A stretch of DNA of 64,000 nt, from contig JAZHRO010000063.1 of the NCBI GenBank assembly GCA_037157565.1, positions 158,894,501-158,958,500 on the forward strand, in the 5' to 3' direction. The number at the start of each line of letters is the position of its first letter. Position 1 is the stretch's first letter. The translations under genes and the position numbers were made by a program. Positions 21,916 through 34,039 of the stretch are shown piece after piece. The notes under the pieces were generated by a model. The model made no database searches, was not told where the DNA came from, and saw only the letters and a list, made by a program, of their open reading frames with translations. The stretch is from Thalassia testudinum (Eukaryota > Streptophyta > Magnoliopsida > Alismatales > Hydrocharitaceae).

Positions 21916-23180
21916 TCAAAAGAGACAATAGCCAAATTTGGGTCGATGAGCTCGACGAACGGTTTGAGTTTGACCGTTCACGTTAAAAGGTTCAGAATCA
22001 TGGCTGAGTTCATTAATTTCAACAGCTCCATTTCCAAAGATTTTTCTTACCAAGAAAGGTCCAATCCACTTAGATCTGAGTTTATCTGGGAAGAGTTTGA
22101 GCTTGGCATCAAAGAGTAGGACTTTTTGACTAGGGTGGAAAGATTTTCGCACAATGTGCCTGTCATGGAAGGCTTTGACCCATTCTTTATAGATACGCGA
22201 GTTCTCATACGCGTCGTTACGTAGTTCCTCGGTCTCGCTCATTTGCAACTGGCGGTGTATTCCAGCCTTCATCAAATTCAGATTGCACTTCTGTACTACC
22301 CAATAGGCCTTATGCTCCATCTCTATGGGAAGGTGACATGCCTTTCCGTACACTAATCTGAAGGGAGACATGCCTAATTGAGTCTTGTGGACAGTCCTAT
22401 AGGCCTACAAAGCTTCCAGAAGGCAAGTAGACCAGTCCTTCCTGTCAGGCCGAACAGTGACCTGAAGGATCTTCTTGATCTCTCGATTTGACAGTTCTGC
22501 CAGTCCATTAGTCTGGGGGTGGTAAGGAGTCGAGATACGATGCGACACCTCATACTTTTTAATTAGGGACTGGAAGTGCACATTGTTGAAATGAGACCCG
22601 CCATCGCTGATGATGGCCTTAGGAACCCCAAATCTAGAAAAGATGTTCTCCTGGATGAATCGGAGAACAACTTTATGATCGCTAGTTCTCGTGGGGACAA
22701 CTTCAATCCATTTATAGATGTAATCAATAGCGAGCAAGATGTGTTCAAAGCCGTTAGATCTGGGAAAGGGTCCCATGAAATCTATTCCCCATATGTCAAA
22801 GATTTCTCACACAATTATTGGGTTCAAGAGCATCATATCCTACGAGCCCATGTTGCCAAGGGTTAGACAACAAGCGCATGCCCTACAATACGTTTGTGCA
22901 TCTTTGAACATCGTAGGCCAAAACAACCCACACTAGAGAATTTTCACTATGGTTTTACGCCCAAAGAAATGGCCACCGCAAACCTAGTCATGACAGAATG
23001 AGATCACGTCATTGACCTCATCGTCAGGAATGCATCTCCAAATCACCTGATCATTGACAATATGGAAAAGATACGCTTCCTCCCAAATATAGTACTTAAC
23101 CTCAAAAATCAGCTTGTCCCACCTAGAAGTTACCCAATCTGGCAAGACTTTCCCCGTAACCAAGTAGTTCACTATATCAC
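21916..23180 (-). pseudogene. Element D pol relic, part 2 (integrase)
   Basis: Integrase from the segment after RNase H (DIVNYLVTGKVLPDW) through remnants of the HHCC finger, the catalytic core ([46 protein letters not shown]) and the C-terminal part (KLRSKWIGPFLVRKIFGNGAV). Stops and shifts break it, including one near the end where NGQRLKP of A is scrambled. Its upstream part continues at 28658 beyond H. Confidence 0.85.
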
Positions 23181-25363
23181 TGATGATAATGTCATCATCT
23201 GCCATATCTAGCTTTAATTATTCAAAATCCATTGATAAATGCTCCTACATAACTGCCAAAGGACCGTAATTCACTGCACATCCTTTCTGATAGTTTAACA
23301 TGAAATAAGGGTTAAAACTGTAATTTTACCATCATATCATGATGCAGAACAATCGTGGGTTTTCTCAGGGGTTTATTAAAGGTCAAATATGCATTAAAAT
23401 CTAATAAGTGGGTCCATACAGACAGAAACTGGTTTTCACACATTTTGAGAATTAAATGACATCTAAAACCCTAAAAATAGACCTACTTAATTAACTGAGG
23501 TTCTAATCAGTATAAAATTCACCTAAACATTCTAAAAATAATATAAAAATATTCTCTAGGGTTTTGAATCCTTGATTTAACCATCAGAGCCCATTTTGAC
23601 CTAAAATAGAATCTAAGACAGACAATTGCCCAAATTTGAGTTTTTGCATAAATTACCCAGTCAAACTTGGTCAACACCTAAACCCAATTTCACCATCAGA
23701 TTTCTTGGGTCTAAATTAGGTTTGTAACAAAATTTGGGCTCAATCAGAGATCATCTTAACCTAGTTTGCATTTTAGTCCAGTATAACTCTTTTTCTCTCA
23801 CTTAAACCCCTAGCTTCAAAATCTATTGCAGGGACCCCCCTAAGTTTTTCATCTTCTTCACGAACAGGTCCCTCCCGCCATGACTATGTGAACACATCAA
23901 GAACCAACCTTTCAATCAAGGAGTTCTCCTTGATTTCTCGCCCAATCACTTCCAAAATTGGAAGAACTCTCCTAAGAGAATTTCCTTCAATCTGAGCCAT
24001 GCATTGGGCTCTGATTTGCACCCAAATCCTAATGCGAACCTTTCAAAGGTTCAGGTTTCCTATTCTTACAAAGGTTCCCTATTCTTTCAAGTTCTCTTCA
24101 TTCTCCTTCGTCCGCACCTCCAACCATCAAATTGGAGGCATAGCTATCCTCCCCTCATTCTTCCGATGGTGGCCTATCAAAGCCCCGTCGTCCTCGACCT
24201 CTGTCTTCGTTGTCGTCCCCCTCTAGAGATCTTCATCTTCCATGGCGCTAGCCTGCCAACGCTGGTGCCAATCCTAACCCCTTCGTCCCTTAAAGTAGGT
24301 TAGATTAGTTCCCTTAATCTCCTAGATTAGGTTCCTCTATTCAAAAATCCCAAAAACACCCCTCCACACCGCCAATCACCTTCATCTTCATCCGCTCCGG
24401 TCGCCCTCCGGCTAGGCTCTCCGCATGCTACACACAACCACCCGCCTCATCGACAATTCCACAACCTTTGCCACAACACCCAAAACAAAACCCCTCACCT
24501 ATTCCACTCTCTTGACCATCAAGCATATCCTTGACCAACCCACTGCCGCACCACCATCCCCGACTCCATCCGGCCACCATACACCCTCACACGCCATGCC
24601 ACCACTACCCGCACATTCACCAAGGTCCAGTGAATGTCCTAAGCTATTTTAATATGGCCATGAGGCCTTATTCTTGAGCTTCAAGTCTCGCCGATCTCCA
24701 CCGTCGCCACTGCTGTCGCCGCCTTATTCTTTGTGTTCAAAGGCCACGAAGAGCCTAGATCTTAACTCCAGGTGATGCGGAATCACCTAAGGAATCTTCC
24801 CAAGTGGTCAATTGGGTGCATTGACCGCTCCAAGGACTTTAATTTGACACCACCTGCTGCTACTGTGTGCACGCGAAAAAGGGGACTGAAGAAAGTCCCA
24901 CATCGTGGGATTTGGAGACGTTTGAGCTACATATATTATTTTTGTGTCTAAGGTTTAGTGCCTCAAGACACCTAGGGGTGAGGTCCTGATTGCACTGCAA
25001 AAATACACCTGCAATTGTGTCGTCTTGTGCTATTTCCTAGCATTAACAGTGCATATTAGGTAGACATTGTCACATTTGTAAAAATACATGCATGCATGCA
25101 TTTAATTGAGAGGGGAGGAGAGTCAATAAAATGGCCTTGCAATTCACATTTTCCTTAAGTGCTACCTCGCAAAATTTCCATCTTCATTTTTTATTTCTTT
25201 TTGATTTTTGACTTTCTTCCCGTGGCTGCTATGCATGGCAACCTCTTCTTCGTGCCATATCCTGCTCAGCCACTCCCTGCCAGCCCTGCAACCGCATGCA
25301 AGCCTCTCCCTGTCAACCATGAGCCATGCACAGCCAGGGCATGGCTATGCATGCTTTCTTCCT

Positions 25364-25373
25364 CTATAAAATA
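25364..25373 (+). promoter_or_regulatory. TATA box of element I
   Basis: CTATAAAATA followed by a GC-rich stretch, about 355 bp into the putative LTR. Confidence 0.55.
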
Positions 25374-26402
25374 GGCGCGGCTCCTTCTTGCAAAGGGCAG
25401 CCTGGTCCTCCACGCCAAAAACCCAACACACAGCAGCTCTTCTCCATCCAGGCCGTCCCTCCCCTCTCCCTCCATACGCAGGACCTCCTCCTCTGAGGAG
25501 CCACTCTGCGGACAGGAGTCATCACTGTGGTGCACACCCACCACCGTGAGACCACCACCGCTCAGGTCATCAAGGAGCCGCTGGGTGTGGTGGTCTTCTC
25601 TTCCTTGTTTCAACTTTCCATGCCACTTCAGCCACTACCACAAAGCTTCAAGCTGTGAAGCTCAATCGGCCACCGCACGCCCCTGCAGTAGCTGGCCAAG
25701 CCCCACAGCAGCAACAGCAAGGTGGCAGCAGCGCACGCAGGCCTTCTACGCACGCCTGCAGGCGCCCTCGCCTCCCACTTCATCGCACTGCACTAGCCTT
25801 TCCGCCCGAAACCGGCCACCACGTGCCCCTGCAGCGGCCGACCAAGCTTCACCGCACATGCCAACCAACACCCACAGGCCACCGCGCGCCCTGTCGCGCT
25901 CCTTCGCCCAAGACCTAGCCCTCTCCACACGCTCTGTCGCGGAGTCCCACCCGCAAGCCACCGGCCGGAGCAACCCTTCCACGCGCGCGCTAGCTCGCGC
26001 GCGCCAGCCGCAAGCCACCCGCACTCACAGCACCTACAGCAGGCGGTTGCGTGGCTCTCTCGACCACTGTTCACGTGTTTCTGCGGAACACTATGGCTAC
26101 AGTGGGGTGACCGGTAAGTTTCTCACTTATCCAGTCACCCGGCGTGCCACAACTGGCCGTAGCCCGCGCGCGCGTCCCGCTCCAACGCCCGCTCCCGTCC
26201 GCGTCTTCGCCCGCATGCGTCTGCGTGCGCCCGCTCCAGCTCTCCGCCCAGCGCTGTGCGTTGCGGTCCTCTTCGCGCCCATCGCCCTCCAGTGCGTGCC
26301 TCTTTGCACGCATACGCACCTGTGCGTGCGCGTGAAACCACCAGACGTTGGCCCTGAGCATGCGGACCACTTAACCCTCCAGCCTTCACACAACTGGCAC
26401 AC

Positions 26403-26530
26403 TCTCTCCCTCTCTCTCTCTCTCTCTCACAGCACTCTCTCACTCTATCTCTGCACACACACATACACACACACTCACACTCTCGTACACACACACTCTC
26501 ACACTCTCGTACACACACACTCTCACTTAT
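26403..26530. repeat. CT/CA microsatellite
   Basis: A CT run (about 26403-26430) passes into CA and CACTCT tracts with tctcgtacacacacac repeated. It lies inside element I. Confidence 0.9.
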
Positions 26531-27155
26531 ATAGTATTATATACATATATATATATATACATATACATATATATATTGATATATATACATATATTTATAT
26601 ACATATATATACATATATATGTATATATACTTATATCTATATATAAAGTAGTATTTATATAACTAAGTATTAATATACATACATATATATATATACATAT
26701 ATCTCTATACTTATATATATATATACATATATATTTACATATATACATATACTTATATACATACATATATATATATATATACATATATCTATATATGTAT
26801 TATTACCTATATAACTAAGTATAAGTATAGATACATATATATATATATATACATATATACACACCTACTTATACATACATATATATATAAAAATATATAT
26901 ACATATATACATATATATCTATATAACTATATATATATATACATATATATATATACACATCTATATAGTATTATATACATACATATACATACATATATAT
27001 ATATATATATATCTATACATACATATAGTTACATACACATATATATATACTTATATATATATATACATTTATACATATATATACACATATAACTACATAT
27101 ATACCTATATATTTATAACCATATATACAGATAGATATATTTACATATATACATT
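26528..27155. repeat. Long TA/TACA microsatellite
   Basis: More than 600 bp made almost only of ATATAT and ATACAT steps with rare interruptions, such as the word ataactaagtat occurring twice. It is followed by a T-rich run to about 27177. Confidence 0.92.
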
Positions 27156-28657
27156 TTTTTTTTCTTTTTTTTTTTCACATTACTTACCATACATTATATC
27201 ATGGGAATATCTACACCAGTTGCTGATATTCCCCGATACATGCGTACAAAAAGCGTGGTCACACACATCTTCCGCCATCCACCTTACACTCCACGTAGCA
27301 CCTCGTCTTGTTGGTTGCATCTTTCTAGACGACGACTGACTCGACACCTTGCTACACTCCATCTCCGCCTCCACCCCCACCCCTTTATACATATATATAT
27401 ATACACTATATTTACTTTATTTCTGTTTCGCTTTCCTACTAGTAAAAAGATAAAAAAATATATATAAAAGAGAAAAGATAATCCTTGACTTGCAGGTACT
27501 CCGTCTTGCGAATAGCAAGACCCATTTTAGAACCTTGATTTGGCTCAAAGCCAAGAACCTAATTTTGAGGGTGTGCCTCAAGGACAAGAATTATCAGAAA
27601 AAAATCTAAATAGGAAAACACCAAAAGCACAATAAACGAACGGAAGAGATTCGTTGTAGGAAAGGCGTAGAAACTTGATTTGTAACCCCACTTCCCTGAG
27701 TTCGACCCTGGGCTTAAAAGTGACCAAGATAAAATCAAGTAGGCCAGGTTAAAAATTTTGTAAAGAGATGGTTAGGTTCGATTTAGGTTAACCACTATAC
27801 ACACTTCAACAATAAAATCACCATATTAACACACCTATCCGGGCCCAACCACCAGGTCCCCTTCACCCTTCACTTAACCCAACCCAATTAGCCTCACTCC
27901 TTGGCTGCGACCCATGCCCATAGCCCTAGACCTGGGTGTGCATACCCAAATACCCGATTACCCTGGTTTGAGAGAAAGAGAAAGGAGGAAAAGAGAGAGA
28001 GAGTGGGAGAGAGGTGGGTTTTGCTTCTCTATGCATTGGCCAACACTTAGCCGTGAGAGCTTGCAAGAAGAAGAAGGGAAAGAGAGGAGCTAAGAAGAGC
28101 CAAGGCAGAAGAAGAAAAGAAGAGGTTGAAGAAGGGAAGAGCCGAATGAAAGAAGAAAGGGAGTTGAAGAAGAAAGCTCTTCACAGAGCACTGTAGCAAC
28201 GACGCTTAAGTCATTTAGTCATCAGACCTGACGTCTGATTTGAGCTTGATACTATGGATTAATTTGCCTCATGGATAATTGGTTAAGTGGTTCGTATTAC
28301 TGTTCATTTATTTAGACTATTGAGTAATTAGTATATATTTATATCTGAGTTAATAATTGGTGATTCAAATCACCATTATTTTTCCTTAGACATCTTTTTG
28401 CCACATCAAACTCTTGATATACTCTTATTTCTCATTGAAGACCAATTTTGAGTAGAAATTATTCATTGAAAATCATTGTTGGCTTGATTTCTTATGCTTA
28501 TTTATATTTTGATTGAGATTAGTACGTGAATTCCACATTTACTTCCTACTTTCGACCTCGAACTTCATTTTGAGTAATAAATTGTATTTGTTGAAGAGCG
28601 ATTTAGGAGACTTTACTACAACGAGACACTTTAATCTCCTGAAAAGCCCTGTCAACA

Positions 28658-31600
28658 TTTTGTAAACCAAGGGAGACCGTGAATGGCTAGTAGATGCTCA
28701 TCCGAAAAATACTCGGTGATCAGACCAGACGAGTCAATGACTGAAGAAGGAAGATGGGACAAATGGTCAGCTACCACATTCTGTTTTCCCGCCTTGTCAT
28801 GAATCTCGAGATCAAATTTTTGCAACAGCAAGATCCAATAGATTAATTGAGGTTTCGCGTCCTTCATGAGTAAGTGCCTCGTAGCGGTGTGATCTGAGTA
28901 AATGATGACACGGGAACCTAGAAGATAAGATCTGAATTTCTCCAGGCCAAATACTACTACCAATAGCTCTTTCTCAGTAACTGTGTAGTTACGTTGAGCC
29001 TCGTCCAGTGTCTTGCTGGCATAGTAGATGACCACGAGTTTCCCGTCAACTTTCTGCCCAAGCACCGCCCCCACTGCGTAGTTAGACGCATCGCACATGA
29101 TCTCAAAGGGTAGAGACCAGTCAAGGGATTGTAGGATTGGTGCTTAAGTAACTCGATCAAGTAGGCTCTCAAATGCACAAGTGCACTCATCAGTGATCTC
29201 GAAAGGGACATCCTTTGAGAGAAGATTAATCAGGGGGCATGCAATTTTTGAGAAATTGGGAATGAAACGATGGTAAAAATCGACATGCCCCAGAAAAGAG
29301 TGGATGTCCTTGACCGAGCTAGGCATGGGTAGTTTAGAATTCAAATTAACCTTGGCTCGATCAACCTAGATGTCGTTCTCAGAAACAAGGTGACCCAGGA
29401 CAATTCCCTCAAGAACCATGAAATGGCACTTTTCCTAAGAAAGAACCAAATTCACGTCGATGCAACACCTGAGGATTTGGACCAAGTGCAGGAGTCAATC
29501 ATCAAAATATTCCCTAAATACCGAGAAGTCATCCATGAAGAGTTCAAGGTATTCACCTACCATATGTAAGAATATGGCAAGCATGCATCGCTGAAAGGTA
29601 GTGGGTTCATTGAAGAGACCAAAAGGCATCCTACGGAACACGTATGTCCCATAGGGGCAGGTGAAGGTGGTCTTCTCTTGGTTCTTAGGGTGGATTGCCA
29701 CCTGATTATAACCAGAGTACCTGTCCAAAAAGTAGAAGAATCGATTTCCCACTAGTTTCTCAAGGATCTGATTAATGAACGGTAGTGGGAAATGATCCTT
29801 CTTTGTGGAGGCATTCAGTCTTTTGTAATCAATGCAGACCCTCCACAAGTTTGCCATACGGGTCGGTATGGTCTCTCTGATTTCAGTCATGATCACGGTG
29901 AGTCCTACCTTCTTAGGCACAACTTGGATTGGACTCACCCACCGACTGTCGGAGATCGGGTAGATGATCCCTACATCTAACCAATTCATGATCTCCTTCT
30001 TCACGACCTCCTGCAGATTAGGATTCAGACATCTCTGCATTTCACGAAATGGTTGTGCGCTCTCTTCTGTATAAATGCGGTGTGTGCAATACGAAGGGCT
30101 AATGCCAGTCAGATCATTGAGAGTCCAACCAATGGCTCTCTGATGCTACTGGAGGATAGAAATTAGACGTGTTTCCTGATCAGAGGTGAGGTGGGAATTG
30201 ATAATCATAGGAAATGTCTGATCGGAACCCAAAAAGGCATATTTTAGATGATTAGGAAGAGGCTTCAGTTCCATAATGGGATTATCAGCAGCAGCAAACG
30301 AGTCGAGATGAGTCTCAAAAGGAAAAGTAGGAGCTGTGGGTGGGTCTAGATCAATGCCAGGATCCTCTATCTGCAGGGTATGATTAGCTTGGGGTGAGGA
30401 TAAAGGATAATCAGGTCATCCTCAAGAAACGTGTCCTCAACCACAGAACTGATGTCGCATACTTGTTCCACTGCCCCACAGTTAATTCCTTTCTAGGCCT
30501 TAAATATATCATTTTTTAGCATCTTGTTCCTGAATTTCAATTCAATCTGGCCCTCTTCACAATTAATGTTCGCCCTAGCTGTCGCTAAGAACAGTCTACC
30601 TAGTATAATCGATGTATTCTTCAGATTCTCAAGAGTCTCCATATCCAACACAATGAAGTCCATAGGAAAGTAGAAATCATGGATTCGAAGCAGAACATCC
30701 TCGAGAACTCCTCTAGGTGACTTGATCGATCAGTCAGCTAACTGTAAAGTTACCTCAGTAGGTTTTAGCTCAGTCTCCTCGAAATGATCTAGTAGGGACA
30801 TAGGGATCAAATTGATGGAAGCTCTTAAGTCTAAAAGGGCTCTGTCGAACTCTAAATCACTGATCTTGCATGAAATCAAAGGGGTACGAGGGTCTTTTTC
30901 CTTAGGTGGGAGTTTGCTCAAGATGATGGAGCTGGCTTGCTTCGACAGTACAATTGGATTCCCGCCTTTGGTTTACGGCTTACGCTTGGGTGTACACACA
31001 TCTTTCAAGAATCGCATGTAAGCCGGTACATGGTGAATTGCATCCATCAATGGGATGTTTATTTGGACCTGCTCAAAGAGCTTGACCAAGTCCTCCTCAA
31101 GAGCCACAAGTTTAGGTTTCCTCTTTCCTATAGTCAAGTCCTCCAGAAATGGAACCTCTATAGGTTCCTCTAAAATTGGTGCTGGTTCTTGATTTAGGAC
31201 TGGGGTGTCCTAGATAACCAACCTCGGGTTTTGGTGCGAACTACCAGGCTGAGAGTAGCTCGAATAAGGTGGGTCCTAAGTTGTTTTGCCACTACAGGTG
31301 GTAAGAGAGTTCAGTCCTACCTAATTCTAGGTTGGGGTAGGCAAAAGAGGTGGTTGCTACTGATAACCCGTGTATGATGTCGAAGCCTCCATCCTGTTGG
31401 GTGATGGAGCAGAAGGGGCCTGATAGACATAGTGAACTTGGCCCTGAGTCAAGTTCATAACGCACCTCTGGTTCAGCATGTTATTTGGATTGGGCAGGGG
31501 TTGCGAAAGGAGTGCACCAGGTTGGCGGGGATTTGCCATCTGGACGAGTTGATTGTGAACCTCTGTGATCTCATCTTTGTGTTGTTTTTGCATAGCCGCA

Positions 31601-33081
31601 TTCATCTTCTGAATGTTAGCCAGAGTCTGAAGGATAAGGGTCATTTGATCTTCCCAAGTTGGCCCGGATTGGTAAGTCAGGTTGGGCCGAGGCTGAGGCG
31701 ACTGATAAGGACGAGAAGCTTGTCATTGGGGCTGATATTGAGGTCTCTAATTTTGATTGTTCCCTAACCATGTGAAGTTAGGATGATTACGCCATCCAGA
31801 ATTATAAGTGTTTGAGAAAGGATCGTTCTGAACGACATTGAGGTCCTCACAAGTCTGAGGAACCTCGGAGAAATTAGAAGACGAGGGTTCAGAGTTCCCC
31901 CAACTAGAGTAGGTAGATCTGGAGTTTCCTCTGAACCCTAGATCAGACGGGGGTGGATATGGATCCATCCCCTGAGAAGATCGGTGGTAGATGTTATGTA
32001 CAGTCTCCCTCTTGGAGGGTGGTTGCACAAATGGGTTTTGTGCAGAAGTGGCTTGCTGCAGATGTTGAGTCAGTTCATCCACCTTTTTGATGATCGAGAC
32101 CTTGTCCAGGCGATTGACCATTAATTCCATATCGACAGATGTGGATAGGCCCTGTGTCTCGTATGCTCCCCGTGTATTCTTCAATGCATGAGCAGTCGTC
32201 CGATAGAACATGCCCATGGATTCATTATTGATGGAGTTCTCGCACATATTCTCGAGAATCTCCCACATGGTGTCTTCGTGTTGACCCATGATGTTTCCTC
32301 CACAGGTCGCATTAATGAACAATCTGATGTCCTCATGGAGTCCCTAGTAAAAGGACTGGACTTGTTCCCATTTAGGAACTTCATGATGGGGGCACTTCCG
32401 CGTGAGATCTAGAAAGTGATCCCATGCCTCATGAAGAGGTTCTCCTGCCTACTGAGTGAAATGTGTGATCTAGTGCCGCAGAGCATTTGTCCAACCAATG
32501 GGAAAGAACTTTTTCAGAAACTCATATTGCAATTCAACCCATGTGTTGATCAGATGAGTTAGGGTTTGGTACCAGTGAGCAGCCCTGTCCATGAGAGAGA
32601 AGGAGAACATCTTCATGAGCAAGATATCCCGATTTTGAGCTTCTGACCCGAAGGTCTGGGCCAAATGCTTGAGTTGCTTGATATGCTGGAAGGGATCTTC
32701 AAAATTAAGCCCATGGAATTTAGGAATAGCGTGAATCATGTTGGGCTTGAGTTCAGTATTAGGACCTCCAGTCGGGATTTAGACTCGAGGTTCGATCGCC
32801 ATCACAGTGGGATTGTAATGATCTCGCATCATAGGATGCTACGGTGGATTCATGAAAGCTTGGAAGAGATAATTGAGGCACTGAAGCTAGTTCTGGAGGT
32901 TAGGCTCTTCTTCTTCATCGTGGTGATCCATGGCTGATAAGGGGAAAGTAGGCTCAAAATCAGAGGATATGTCAATATGGTCAGGTTGTTTCACAAACAC
33001 GGAGGTCGAGGCTTGGCCTCTATGAGAGTGAATAACTAATGGAGGCCTCAAGGGTGGTCTTAAGGACCTCCTCCCAAACAT
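28658..33081 (-). pseudogene. Element D gag-pol relic, part 1 (Gag, protease, RT, RNase H)
   Basis: Starts with MFGRRSLRPPLRPPL at 33081, matching the A start. Recognisable in order: Gag core (about 32700-32280), the [12 protein letters not shown] motif (about 31770), protease with a DLRASINLIP site near 30800 (DLGAS in A), reverse transcriptase (about 30040-29495; RRMPFGLFNEPTTFQ and FMDDFSVF), and RNase H (29098-28800; [15 protein letters not shown]). Many stops and shifts are present, mostly explicable as C-to-T or G-to-A changes. It is cut at 28658 by H and continues at 23180. Confidence 0.88.
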
Positions 33082-34018
33082 GCACCGATGGAGAAGACGA
33101 GGGAAAGAAGGTGTGATGGACCCAATCAAGACACCCAAAGATTTTTGGATGACTATAGAGGTTCGGGGTGGATGATACCCTTAGATCAAAAAGTCATCCA
33201 CCTGAGAATTACCTGGGTAGCTAGGAGGGAGAGTCCCGTGAAGACCCCTACATGGTAGAGTGTCCCCACGAGTTATAGGGTTTCCCCCACCCGACCTTCC
33301 TTGTCACTACAGGTCCAGGTAGACCAGAATGGATAACTTGACCTCTTAAGTCTACCAATTTTAAGTTTAGAGCGTGGGTGCTTAGATTTTCACTTGAACT
33401 TTAAGATGTTTTTGTGAGTGGTGACCTAATTTGAAGATTGGTTAACCCCGCAAGGTGGGTCAATTTCACCTGATTTGTCCTTGATTATTAGGTCCCACTT
33501 TTAGGATTCAAGTGAGATTTAGAGCTTGATTCTTAGGGTTTGCTTGTTTGGGTAAGTTCAACCAAGGCTTAGGACACACACAATGTGGGAAGATTGAATC
33601 TTTTTTAAGCAAGTGTGTCTCTAAAACCCTAGAATAGAAACCCTAATTGGTCCAATTAATTTCTTCCAAATCTGGCACCTAGGGCTCAATCAAGGTGGTA
33701 GCCCTAGGTGTCTTAAATCCCTAAATAGGTGTAAGAATCAAGTTTGGGATGTTTCTAAAAATGTAGCAAATTAGGCAACTTGCGATGATTAATCTAAAAA
33801 TAGAATGCAAGATGGTCTTAATTGATTTCTTTCCTCTTTTAGCTTTTCAAAATCAAAGGCTTAACAAAGATGGATTCGCGGTTTACCTGCCCTGGAGCGG
33901 CTGTTGTGCGATTGATCTTGCTCCTTAGCTAAATCCATGCATAAATCACAATCAAAAGAGATAAATCAAGTTAGTATCAAGTCAGGAATCATAATCAACA
34001 GATCAAATTGTGCATTTC
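33082..34018 (-). other. Element D leader
   Basis: Conserved with the leader of A near gag (about 33110-33400) and diverged near the primer site. No coding frame. Confidence 0.7.
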
Positions 34019-34036
34019 TCCCCGGCAACGGCGCCA
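34019..34036 (-). other. Element D primer binding site (tRNA-Asp)
   Basis: A perfect 18-base match to the same tRNA-Asp complement as in A, three bases from the LTR end at 34040. Confidence 0.95.
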
Positions 34037-34039
34037 AAA

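Larger units (their letters stand above)
25010..27830 (+). mobile_element. Element I: probable solo LTR nested in H
   Basis: A 2.8 kb insert in H flanked by perfect acacc copies (25005-25009 and 27831-27835). Its start (tgcaattgtg) and a later taaaatgg word resemble the E-family LTR; its end has the shared LTR word ttccctgagttcgacc (about 27691) and ccactatac 30-40 bp before the end. The terminus reads ...AC rather than CA unless the boundary is moved one base, so the exact end is uncertain. It has a TATA box at 25364 and a large microsatellite. Confidence 0.55.
23181..28657 (+). mobile_element. Element H: solo Athila-type LTR in opposite orientation, split by I
   Basis: Starts TGATGATAATGTCATCATC and ends GTCAACA. 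Its beginning aligns with the U3 start of A, B and D, and its end carries the U5 motifs of the family. Without I it is about 2.65 kb, the size of the other LTRs, and no interior sequence is attached, so it is best read as a solo LTR. The flanking five bases (atcac and ttttg) do not match each other, though both align to the same five bases of A's pol. The duplication may have decayed, or the solo LTR may have formed by recombination between two copies. Confidence 0.75.

Noticed and set aside
25546..26646. A 366-residue open frame on the plus strand
   Set aside because: It runs from GC-rich LTR sequence into CT, CA and TA microsatellites; the product is low-complexity and has no domain. Not a gene.
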